Assembly (NCBI RefSeq): GCF_029953305.1
Contig: NZ_JASBAN010000001.1
Span: forward strand, 962,501 to 1,026,500
Reading direction: 5' to 3'
DNA: 64,000 nucleotides
Origin: Commensalibacter nepenthis
GTDB taxonomy: Bacteria; Pseudomonadota; Alphaproteobacteria; Acetobacterales; Acetobacteraceae
Every line of letters begins with the position of its first letter. Position 1 is the first letter of the stretch. A program made the position numbers and the translations under genes. The notes beneath the pieces were generated by a model. It was not told the DNA's origin. It did no database searches and was given only the letters and a program-made list of their open reading frames with translations. Shown here one piece after another: positions 27,398 to 35,795 of the stretch.

Positions 27398-27431
27398 CAA
27401 AAAAAGCCAGCTACATGAGTAACTGGCTTTT
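27398..27431 (-). terminator. Rho-independent terminator after the first RTX-like gene
   Basis: AAAGCCAG at 27403-27410 pairs with CTGGCTTT at 27423-27430, and a T-run follows when read on the minus strand. It lies directly 3' of the gene ending at 27450. It separates that gene from the glycosyltransferase at 24609-27374. Confidence 0.85.
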
Positions 27432-27449
27432 CAAGAAAATCAAATATGA

Positions 27450-28940
27450 TTATGATGATTTAACGGCAGGATTTCCAACATCAAACTGATTCACTGTTAG
27501 GTTAGATATAGAAACACCTTCAACAGTGATTGTGTGACCATTAAGATTCAACACCGCGTCGCCCTTATCGTCGTTTTGAGAATTACGTAATAATTCTGCA
27601 AGACTATCTGCATCAAGACCGAAGTTGAAAAGTGCAATTTTGTTATTACTTCCAGTATGAGCAAAATCTTTAATAACAGTAGTTCCATTTTCAGAACTGT
27701 TCTTGTCAAACATAAAGAAGTTATCACCAGCACCACCAGTGAAAGTAGAGTTGCCTGTTCCGCCAACCATCACATCGTCGCCAGAGCCACCGGTAGCTAC
27801 AAAATTAGTGCCACCACCATCAACGGTGTTCGCATAGATTGAGAGCCCAACCGTTGAACCAGAAGCGTTCAATGTTTCGTTACCAGCATCTGCAACAAAC
27901 AAGCCTGCATCATTACCCGTGGCATTTAAAGTATAGTTCAATTCGTTGGCACCAAAACCAAGAGCCAACCCTTGAGCATTTGCCAAAGTATTACCCTTAC
28001 CATTTAAGAAAGTAAGAGACTGACTTGCGTTGATTGTATTAGAATCACCTTGAACAACTCGTAAGTCGCCTGTTGCTTGTACAGCATTTGATAAACCACC
28101 AGTCATGTAGTTTAAGTTGGAATCATATGAACCATCAAAGGTATAATTACCATATGTACCACCTTCGATTGTACTGCCCCCACCAACGGTCACAACGTTA
28201 TAATAACTAACGTCACTAACAGAAGCACCTTTGTTGATATTAACAGTCGCATGATAGTTTTCATTCCCACCACGCAATGTAACACGATTTTGTGCTGTGC
28301 TGCTTTGGGACGCGATAATGCTATCTTGTCCTTCAGAATTAACTTGGTTACGAATTCCTGACGTAATATCAATCAAGTTTTTACCAGTAGACGCATTAAC
28401 CGTGTTGCTACCACTACCAGTGATAATTGTATCATTCCCAGCACCAGTTCTGATATCCCAGTTCCCACCGTTAACAGTATTACCTTGAAAGTAAACATTA
28501 CTTTCAGCATTACCTGCTGCCAGCACCCCACTTTCTTGACCTGCCTGATAAGTGAAACCATTAAGGTTACCAGCAACGATGCGTACATATTGACTAGCAT
28601 TCATCCTAGCTGAATTAATGGTGACAGCATCAGGTAGAGAATTATCAGTTGTTACAGTTTCCTTATAATTCACAGGGTCTGAAGCATAGTTATAACCACC
28701 GACAACGATGTAATCATAACCGTTACCAAGGTTATAAGCACCACCTGCAGTGATAACACCATATCCGATTTTATCTGTAGGCGTTTCGGAATCTTTTGGA
28801 TTCGCAAGTAATTTATTATACTGATAATAATTTTTAATATCTTCGCTAAATTGATGCGCCAGCTTAAGAGCTTGTGAACCATCTAATGTCACAGCTATGA
28901 CACTATCGCTTCCACCAATAACAGTTATTCTCTCACCCAT
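27450..28940 (-). CDS. RTX/beta-solenoid-like secreted repeat protein, paralogue A
   Basis: A 496-residue acidic protein rich in Gly, Asn, Ser and Thr and poor in Cys. Most of it is a series of irregular beta-helix-like repeats (for example TGAGNDTIITGSGSNTVNAS). A calcium-binding GGxGxD-type block is at about 385-410 (GGSGDDVMVGGTGNSTFTGGAGDN). The C-terminal 150 residues are almost the same as in the paralogue at 29108-30541. There is no N-terminal signal peptide, and the RTX-like block near the C-terminus fits type I secretion, but no T1SS genes are in the window. Adhesin, matrix or surface-layer roles are possible. Neighbouring giant glycosyltransferases suggest it may be glycosylated. 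Confidence 0.75.
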   Translation of the reverse strand: MGERITVIGGSDSVIAVTLDGSQALKLAHQFSEDIKNYYQYNKLLANPKDSETPTDKIGYGVITAGGAYNLGNGYDYIVVGGYNYASDPVNYKETVTTDNSLPDAVTINSARMNASQYVRIVAGNLNGFTYQAGQESGVLAAGNAESNVYFQGNTVNGGNWDIRTGAGNDTIITGSGSNTVNASTGKNLIDITSGIRNQVNSEGQDSIIASQSSTAQNRVTLRGGNENYHATVNINKGASVSDVSYYNVVTVGGGSTIEGGTYGNYTFDGSYDSNLNYMTGGLSNAVQATGDLRVVQGDSNTINASQSLTFLNGKGNTLANAQGLALGFGANELNYTLNATGNDAGLFVADAGNETLNASGSTVGLSIYANTVDGGGTNFVATGGSGDDVMVGGTGNSTFTGGAGDNFFMFDKNSSENGTTVIKDFAHTGSNNKIALFNFGLDADSLAELLRNSQNDDKGDAVLNLNGHTITVEGVSISNLTVNQFDVGNPAVKSS

Positions 28941-29107
28941 ATTCTACTTCACTCTTTATTTTTATTATTACAATTTTCATATTTATTTATAAACAACAGC
29001 CTGCTTATTTTATAAGTTATACTATATTTATATATAAATATCAATGTTAAATTCAACAATAACTTAATCATTAAAATAACTAAGCTATTGCTAGCAATCC
29101 AAGAAAA

Positions 29108-30541
29108 TTATGCAGTTTTAACGGCAGGATTTCCAACATCAAACTGATTCACTGTCAGATTAGATATTGAAACACCTTCAACCGTAATTGAATGACCACT
29201 CAGATTTAATACAGCGCTACCTTGTGCATCATTTTGAGAGTTATGCAATAATTCTGTAAGGCTATTGGTATCAAGACCAAAGTTGAAAAGCGCAATTTTG
29301 TTATTGCTTCCAGTATGAGCAAAATCTTTAATAACAGTAGTTCCATTTTCAGAACTGTTCTTGTCAAACATAAAGAAGTTATCACCAGCACCACCAGTGA
29401 AGGTAGAGTTGCCCGTTCCGCCAACCATCACATCGTTGCCAGAGCCACCCGTAGCTACAAAATTTGAAGCAGCACCAGAAACAGTATTTGCATAAATAGA
29501 TAATCCAACCGTTGAACTAGAAGCGTTCAGTGTTTCATTCCCAATATCCGCAACAAATAGTCCTGTATTATTACCACCTGCATTCACAGTATACTCTGAA
29601 CCCTGCGCACCAAATGCAGCCATTTCCCCGCTGATCGTAATAGAGGTTTTGTTAAAAGGATTTAAAAATGTAGCCTTACCGTCAATTCCATAAGTATTAC
29701 CATCACCATGAACGACTCTTACATAAGCATCTGCACCACTCGCATTGATTGTACTATCGGTTCCGCCTTGATACGTATTTTGACCACCATTATTGAATGT
29801 GACTTGTCCTTCACTCCCACCAGTAATGGTACTATCCTTACCGATTGATAATTTGTTGTTGTAACCATTACCACTATCTAAAACTAGCGCGTGATCGCCA
29901 AGATTAATGTCAGAATTTGAACCACTTACAGTTACTGACTGGTAGTTTGAAGCACCAGTAACAGTGTCTTGACCTTGCAAATATACACTATTAACACCAG
30001 TTCCTAATTGAATTGTGTTTTTACCTGTACCAGTATTAATTCTGTTATTACCATTTGTCGTAGCAATAGTGGCATTGCCATTACCTGTATAAATGCTCCA
30101 AGCACCTGTTTGACCAGCACCGTTAAAGTTTAAATTTCCACTGGTATTTACAATTTGTCCGGATTCGCCATCTGCATTGTAGGTAATACCTGACTTTCTT
30201 CCTGCCAACACATCAACAAAGTTGCTATTGAAGCCACTATTATTTAATGTTACCGCACCAGACTGAGTATCTGTATCATCTGCTACCACGACATATTCAT
30301 ATGCACTTGGCACTTGATATACACCAGCACCCGTAATCACACCAACAGGAACAATCCCTGCGGCAACATCGGGGTTACTAGAAGCAGTTCCAAGATCAAA
30401 CACTTGAGCTTTTCCTGATGCAACACCATTATTAATATCATTTTGTAACTGTGTTACTGCATTTTCATCATGCAGCGTAACATCGTTACCTAAGTTTATA
30501 GTGTTTCCATTAGCACCAGAAATTGTAACTGTAATTGCCAT
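29108..30541 (-). CDS. RTX/beta-solenoid-like secreted repeat protein, paralogue B
   Basis: A protein of about 477 residues with the same layout as paralogue A: irregular Gly/Asn-rich repeats, then the RTX-like block GGSGNDVMVGGTGNSTFTGG, then a shared tail ending NQFDVGNPAVKTA. The first 300 residues are only loosely similar to paralogue A, while the last 150 are nearly identical, even at the DNA level. Start ATG 30541 is preferred over TTG 30553 because GAGG lies 6 nt upstream. It has no signal peptide. A 167-bp AT-rich gap lies before paralogue A, so each may have its own promoter. Confidence 0.75.
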   Translation of the reverse strand: MAITVTISGANGNTINLGNDVTLHDENAVTQLQNDINNGVASGKAQVFDLGTASSNPDVAAGIVPVGVITGAGVYQVPSAYEYVVVADDTDTQSGAVTLNNSGFNSNFVDVLAGRKSGITYNADGESGQIVNTSGNLNFNGAGQTGAWSIYTGNGNATIATTNGNNRINTGTGKNTIQLGTGVNSVYLQGQDTVTGASNYQSVTVSGSNSDINLGDHALVLDSGNGYNNKLSIGKDSTITGGSEGQVTFNNGGQNTYQGGTDSTINASGADAYVRVVHGDGNTYGIDGKATFLNPFNKTSITISGEMAAFGAQGSEYTVNAGGNNTGLFVADIGNETLNASSSTVGLSIYANTVSGAASNFVATGGSGNDVMVGGTGNSTFTGGAGDNFFMFDKNSSENGTTVIKDFAHTGSNNKIALFNFGLDTNSLTELLHNSQNDAQGSAVLNLSGHSITVEGVSISNLTVNQFDVGNPAVKTA

Positions 30542-30553
30542 TTTATACCTCAA

Positions 30554-30930
30554 CGTGAAATTTTAAACTATTTCTTGCTTTATCCTCAAACCCCATAATG
30601 AATATTCTAAATCCACTTTTGAATAACGAGGTTTGTAAACAAGAATAACCCTATTAATCTTATACTCATCTATACAGATCTTAATACTAAAAAAGCTTTG
30701 CCATTACCTTTTTATTTCTTTTTTAAAATCTATTTAAAAATAACATTTGATTTGATGACTTTCCTCATCACTCTCTGAGAGCATATGAAAAATATGTATA
30801 AAAAGCAATTTTTTTGTTAAAGTAACATTTTCAAACAACTATTATTTTATATATTTTTATAAAATATGTATTTAAAGTCACACTATTATAGCAGTTCCAA
30901 TCATAATTAACAGAGCAAAATTAACACCGT
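30554..30930. other. Divergent AT-rich intergenic region
   Basis: This 377-bp stretch separates the minus-strand RTX-like gene from the plus-strand 1,024-residue glycosyltransferase. It is very AT-rich, has no open frame worth reporting and must hold both promoters. I see no clear operator or hairpin in it. Confidence 0.5.
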
Positions 30931-30945
30931 GTGGGAAACATCATT

Positions 30946-33900
30946 ATGACGCAGGTTCACTCCTCTATTCAAACTATTTCTTTAAAAGAAGCGCTATCAT
31001 TTCAGAATGAAAATTACTTTTTATCTTTCCCCGTATCAGAACATAATTTTCACCCTCACCAAACATTTTTAATCTGGCTTTTGAAAAATGTTGACCCTCA
31101 AAAAATAGCTGTTTTTGACAATACCCCACAAAATACACAAGTATTTTTATGCAATATAATACAGTTTTTGGGCATTAACAGCGAATGTTACGGCAATGTA
31201 AGTCAGCCTAGAAACCGTTTACACATTAATACACTAATCCCATTAACGCCCGACATCGATTTAGCCGCAATTTCTATGATATACATAGATATCAGCAACG
31301 AAATTATCAAGAGTAACCCTTTTTTATCATTTACAGAATCAAACGTTCCTCCAAATAAGATTTTTATTTTTAATAATCTGTATCGTCAAAATTCAATCGC
31401 TGAACAAAATCGTCACCTTATTAATCAATGGAAAAGACAATATCCATTTCTAGAATTTTCACATCATCAAGGGTTAATGATTTTATATACAGGCCTATCA
31501 ACGTGCCAAATATTGACAGAATTATTCGATTTAAAAAACACCCCGAAGTTAGAACAAACATTTAAAATACATTGTGCTGTTACAGACGAATATTGGCAAT
31601 TAAAACGCCATTCCAACACAACAAGCACTATCAATACCAAAAAACAAATCGTAGAAGCAAAGACAGAAACGTATCTCTTACAACAAGAGATATACTATCG
31701 CGAAAAAGCACTTCAACACTCAATCAAAAAAAGCAAAGAAATCGCGGAAGATCAATTAAACGCTTTGTATACTAAGCTGAACGCGTCTACTGGAGAACTG
31801 CAAAGTTACGATAGTGCTTTTGATCAATTCACTTTATGGCGAGATAACACACAAGAAAAATTAAAAAGTATCGAATATTTACTTGAAAAATATCGGTTAA
31901 TTACGTTCTTTTTTCCTAAAAGACTAAGACAACTTCTTACTTTTTTGCCTGCACCAGAAATTCCTCCACCTAGCAAAGAACATCGTAATGTCAGCCCTTT
32001 AACTCTGGATAACCCAACGGAATCGCCATGCACCCAAAAAGAATATTTTCAACGTCCTCGTCATATTATTTTTATTGCTGGCGAACCGAATACCCCTGGT
32101 GTTGTTTATCGTTGTCATCGTAACGCAGCAGCTTGCATCATGGCTGGACATAAAGCACACGTTATTCATGCATCTGATATTTCACCTAAAGACATTGAAT
32201 GGGCAGATATTTTGATTTTATGGCGTGTTGAATTTAGCGGTCATATTCTTGGAATTATTGATCTTGCCAAAGAATATAATACATTAACCGCTTTTGATGC
32301 TGATGATATCGTGTTTAAACCTCATTTCGCTTATATTGAAATTATTGATGGCATTCGTACCATTGGTACAACGGAAGCAGAGACCTCGCGCACTTTTGGG
32401 AATATGAAGCAAACATTAATGCGCACTGATTTTGCTGTAGCCACGACCCAAGAAATGCGTGAACACATGGCTCAAGAGCTTATTCCAAAACATGCTGGTC
32501 CACTTGTATTCACATTACCAAATATATTTGATGATGATTGCGTTCGTGTTTCTCGTTTTTTTAATCGTATCAATAAAGCAAATAAAGACGATAACTATGT
32601 CCGCATTGGGTATGCCTCTGGCACACGAACCCATCAACGTGATTTTGCGTTGGTCATTCCTGCATTAATAGCAATTTTCCAAAAACGCCCACAAGTTCGT
32701 CTAGTTTTATTTAGGGAACCCGAGAATCATCGTCCTATTCTGCATATGAATGAATTTCCAGAACTAGATGATTTTCAAGATCGCATTGAATGGCGTGACA
32801 CTGTTCCGTTAAGACAGCTCCCTCAAGAATTAGCACGTTTGGATATTTCCATTGCACCATTAGAAGCAGATAATGTTTTTTGTAATGCCAAAAGTGAACT
32901 GAAATTCTTTGAAGCAGCACTAGCAAATGTTTGCTCGATTGTCTCTCCCACAGGACCATTAAGCCGTTGTGTGCAACATGGCATTACTGGTTTTATCGCT
33001 AACAATACAGAGGAATGGGAGGAATATCTCCTCACACTCATCGATGATCCCGCTTTACGCAAAAAAATGTCACAAGAGGCGTATCATGATGTTTTATGGA
33101 ATTTCAGCACACAACGCCAATCTCACCTATGCGATACCATGCTTTTGAGCCTTACCGGTGAAAAAGGTGCTGCACAAGCAATGGAAACAATGATTGCACG
33201 CAAAGAATATAAAAACCTTAGTATGCCCATCATTCCAGAAAGCGAAATCTTATTCGATCATGATGCGTTACAAGAAGCAGACGTTACGGTTGTCATCACT
33301 TCTTATAATTATAGCCAGTTTATCATCGAAGCGATGGAATCTGTCAGAGCGCAGACCTTAAAACATCTTGATATGATTATTGTTGATGATGGTTCGTCTG
33401 ATGATTCAATAGAGCTGATTATTGCATGGGCAAAAGAACATAAAAATCGCTTTAACCGATTACAACTTCACCGCTCGCTTAAAAACACGGGGCTTGGCGG
33501 TGCACGAAATATCGGCATCGCAGCAAGTGAAACGCTATACTCCATGCAGCTTGATGCAGATAATCGATTGTTGCCTAATACATGTGAAAAACTTTTAAAA
33601 CAAATCAAAGATACTGCTATCGGATATGCTTATCCTCATTTACGTCATTTTGGTGCTGGGGAAGCAATAGGCGGACATGTGCCATTCCATCCTTTACGGT
33701 TAACGGTTGGCAATTATATTGACGCTATGGTAATGTTAGCCAAGTGGGCTTGGGCTGCTGCGGGTGGCTATTATGTGCAACGCGATGCGATGGGATGGGA
33801 AGATTATGATATTTGGTGCCGTCTGGCTGAATTAGGGATACAAGGCACCCAAGTCAAAGATGCCGTTGCTGAATATCGGGCTCATTTCTCTTCTATGACC

Positions 33901-34023
33901 AGCACGGTTACTGAACAAACATATCACAAACCCAAAGTAACTTCCTATCTTGCGGCGCGGCATCCTTGGATAAAACTTGTCTTACCTGAGGAATCACCGT
34001 GGATTAAGAAAAAGAACAACTAG
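30946..34023 (+). CDS. Giant multi-domain glycosyltransferase (GT4-like plus GT2)
   Basis: A cytoplasmic protein of about 1,025 residues. Residues 1-225 form a domain I do not recognise. A coiled-coil-rich segment follows to about 320. A GT-B/GT4-like domain spans about 365-720, with GVVYRCHRNAAACIMAG, FDADDIVFKPHF and IAPLEADNVFCNAKSELKFFEA. A GT2-like domain spans about 765-1010, with VVITSYNYSQFIIEAMESVR, IIVDDGSSDDS, LDADNRLLPNT and the late acceptor motif WEDYDIW. Start could be ATG 30946 or GTG 30931. The ribosome site is weak for both. It faces away from the RTX-like genes and ends at a strong terminator. It may build the glycan put on those proteins or on the envelope. Confidence 0.85.
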   Translation: MTQVHSSIQTISLKEALSFQNENYFLSFPVSEHNFHPHQTFLIWLLKNVDPQKIAVFDNTPQNTQVFLCNIIQFLGINSECYGNVSQPRNRLHINTLIPLTPDIDLAAISMIYIDISNEIIKSNPFLSFTESNVPPNKIFIFNNLYRQNSIAEQNRHLINQWKRQYPFLEFSHHQGLMILYTGLSTCQILTELFDLKNTPKLEQTFKIHCAVTDEYWQLKRHSNTTSTINTKKQIVEAKTETYLLQQEIYYREKALQHSIKKSKEIAEDQLNALYTKLNASTGELQSYDSAFDQFTLWRDNTQEKLKSIEYLLEKYRLITFFFPKRLRQLLTFLPAPEIPPPSKEHRNVSPLTLDNPTESPCTQKEYFQRPRHIIFIAGEPNTPGVVYRCHRNAAACIMAGHKAHVIHASDISPKDIEWADILILWRVEFSGHILGIIDLAKEYNTLTAFDADDIVFKPHFAYIEIIDGIRTIGTTEAETSRTFGNMKQTLMRTDFAVATTQEMREHMAQELIPKHAGPLVFTLPNIFDDDCVRVSRFFNRINKANKDDNYVRIGYASGTRTHQRDFALVIPALIAIFQKRPQVRLVLFREPENHRPILHMNEFPELDDFQDRIEWRDTVPLRQLPQELARLDISIAPLEADNVFCNAKSELKFFEAALANVCSIVSPTGPLSRCVQHGITGFIANNTEEWEEYLLTLIDDPALRKKMSQEAYHDVLWNFSTQRQSHLCDTMLLSLTGEKGAAQAMETMIARKEYKNLSMPIIPESEILFDHDALQEADVTVVITSYNYSQFIIEAMESVRAQTLKHLDMIIVDDGSSDDSIELIIAWAKEHKNRFNRLQLHRSLKNTGLGGARNIGIAASETLYSMQLDADNRLLPNTCEKLLKQIKDTAIGYAYPHLRHFGAGEAIGGHVPFHPLRLTVGNYIDAMVMLAKWAWAAAGGYYVQRDAMGWEDYDIWCRLAELGIQGTQVKDAVAEYRAHFSSMTSTVTEQTYHKPKVTSYLAARHPWIKLVLPEESPWIKKKNN

Positions 34024-34031
34024 CAACATAG

Positions 34032-34062
34032 AAGCCTATATAAGTTGAATATAGGCTTTTTT
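34032..34062 (+). terminator. Rho-independent terminator after the giant glycosyltransferase
   Basis: AAGCCTATA at 34032-34040 pairs with TATAGGCTT at 34050-34058, followed by a run of T. It begins 9 nt after the stop codon. Confidence 0.9.
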
Positions 34063-34107
34063 ACACCCTAAAGAGCAATATTATGTTGAAAAGAGTTGAG
34101 CTATTGG

Positions 34108-34292
34108 GTTTATATTTGTTCCTATACCCCCCTTTGCTGATACTCCTCAATTTGCTAATTATCCTGTTACAGAAATTTATCAAGGCGCAAACCATCTTGC
34201 TGTTCCAATTACATATTTGGACAATAGCTTTTTCGAATACGAAGCTGCTTTAAAAAACCAAAAAGTAAATTATAAAATAAATAATCTTTGAT
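34108..34292 (+). pseudogene. N-terminal remnant of a small secreted protein
   Basis: One frame reads AIGFIFVPIPPFADTPQF, then ANYPVTEIYQGANHLAVPIT, then a short tail ending KVNYKINNL before a stop at 34292. There is no start codon in that frame, but a hydrophobic stretch in the neighbouring frame (from the ATG at 34083) looks like its signal peptide after a frameshift. The YPVTEIYQG pattern recalls the N-terminus of a family of small exported proteobacterial proteins. The C-terminal half of that family is missing here. I regard it as a decayed fragment with no function. Confidence 0.45.
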
Positions 34293-34369
34293 CTATTCAT
34301 AAAAAAACGAGACTAAAATGTAATAATTATATATATTATTAAGCAAGAAACATTATAGGGAGATTTTCG

Positions 34370-35086
34370 ATGAATCTAAAATATGCTTTACTTGCTGCTG
34401 TTGGCTTTAGTTGTTTAACCAATAGTGCCTTTGCTATTACCCCTGTACCGTCACAACAACCAATCACACCTCAAACCCAGCCACTTTCACCGCAACAACT
34501 TGAGGTAATAAAACAAAATGCAATCGCTGGGAAAGATTTAGCCAATCAACCCAATATGACTCCTGCCTTATTAGAGACCATGAAGCAAAGAGCCAATCAA
34601 GGCGATGTCCAAGCTCAAAGCATCTTGGGACAAATATATCAACACGGGAAATATGGTGTAAAAAAGAACCTATTCACAGCCAGAGACTGGTATGAAAAAG
34701 CAATTAAACAAGGCAACGTTCCGTCTATGATTAACCTTGGTGACATGTATCAAAAAGGCATGGGCGTTCCAAAAAGCTATTCAAAAGCCAAAGAACTTTT
34801 CGAACAAGCTGCTGCTCAAGGAGATGCAGTCGCCCAATATAATCTGGGTGTGATGTATCAAAACGGCAGAGGCGTTAAAAAGGACGGTCAAAAAGCCATT
34901 GAATGGTATCAAAAAGCCTCAATGCAAGGATATGGCGACGCATTTAACAACACAGGCGTTATTTGTGAACATGGGATTGACGTTGCTAAAAGCAAAGAGA
35001 AAGCCGAAGAAAACTACAAAAAAGCTTGTGAATTTAAAAGCAAACAAGGCTGCATAAACTATAAAAGATTACATGATAAAAAATAA
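34370..35086 (+). CDS. Sel1-repeat periplasmic protein
   Basis: A 238-residue protein with a signal peptide (MNLKYALLAAVGFSCLTNSAFA), a Pro/Gln-rich linker, and about four Sel1-like helical repeats from residue 73 on. Examples are AQSILGQIYQHGKYGVKKNL, AQYNLGVMYQNGRGVKKDG and DAFNNTGVICEHGIDVAKSK. Sel1 repeats mediate protein contacts. Secreted forms often act in envelope or stress functions, so the exact role is open. The start has AGGGAG about 8 nt upstream. A broken relative lies just downstream at 35404-35712. Confidence 0.85.
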   Translation: MNLKYALLAAVGFSCLTNSAFAITPVPSQQPITPQTQPLSPQQLEVIKQNAIAGKDLANQPNMTPALLETMKQRANQGDVQAQSILGQIYQHGKYGVKKNLFTARDWYEKAIKQGNVPSMINLGDMYQKGMGVPKSYSKAKELFEQAAAQGDAVAQYNLGVMYQNGRGVKKDGQKAIEWYQKASMQGYGDAFNNTGVICEHGIDVAKSKEKAEENYKKACEFKSKQGCINYKRLHDKK

Positions 35087-35403
35087 GTAATTTATACATA
35101 GGTTAATATTTTATACTGCAAAGTCATCTTGGCTTTGCAGTTTTTTTGATGTTCAAATCAAAACTTTGAATAGGCACACTCAACTACCTTATAAAAAATA
35201 AAGGTAACGCTATAGTACGTTTGTCCTATATTCCTTTATGACTGATTACCGCAAAATATTTGAATATAACATTCCCATTAAACATTACGACTTCTCAAAA
35301 TTCCTCCTGTTTTATATGTTAGAAATAATACACCCCTGAATTTTATTAAAAAAAGAGAATTTTTATATGATAATTTCATATAAAAATATATCAAAAGGAG
35401 AAA
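35087..35403. other. Intergenic region with a terminator and no supported gene
   Basis: A 317-bp gap between the intact and broken Sel1 genes. Apart from the hairpin at 35115-35147 and the ribosome-binding AAGGAG just before 35404, I see only short chance frames. Confidence 0.5.
35115..35147 (+). terminator. Rho-independent terminator after the Sel1 gene
   Basis: ACTGCAAAG at 35115-35123 pairs with CTTTGCAGT at 35133-35141 and is followed by seven T. Confidence 0.9.
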
Positions 35404-35712
35404 ATGAAATATGCGTTACTTGTTGCTATTGAACTAGTCTGTTTTAACAATCATGCTTTTGCTGCTCGTCAATTTTCACAAGAAGTCCTTGGCGAAATAT
35501 ATCAATCTGGCGAATTTTGTATTGAAAAAGATCCCCTTACTGCAAAAGAATAGTATGAAAAACCTACCCAGCAGGGCAATATCAGTGGGATGAATAATCT
35601 GGGTGTAAAATATAAATTTGGGATCAGCGTTCCTAAGAATATTGATACAGCTAAGGAATATTATACGCAGACCTACTTACACAAAAATCCAAAAGGATGT
35701 GACAATTTATAA
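35404..35712 (+). pseudogene. Sel1-repeat gene broken by an in-frame stop
   Basis: From ATG 35404 the frame encodes a signal-peptide-like start (MKYALLVAIELVCFNNHAFA) and Sel1-type sequence (EVLGEIYQSGEF). A TAG stop at 35551-35553 falls where the intact neighbour has the Trp of the repeat (WYEK), so TGG to TAG is the simplest cause. The frame resumes with YEKPTQQGNISGMNNLGVKY and continues to TAA at 35712. The ribosome site AAGGAG is intact, so the break may be recent. Translation would give only a 49-residue fragment. Confidence 0.75.
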
Positions 35713-35795
35713 AAAATTGAACAATTAATAATTTTTTTATATTCAACCTTTATACTATAAAGCAGCACACTCTTTACAGTATAACCGCAAACTCC

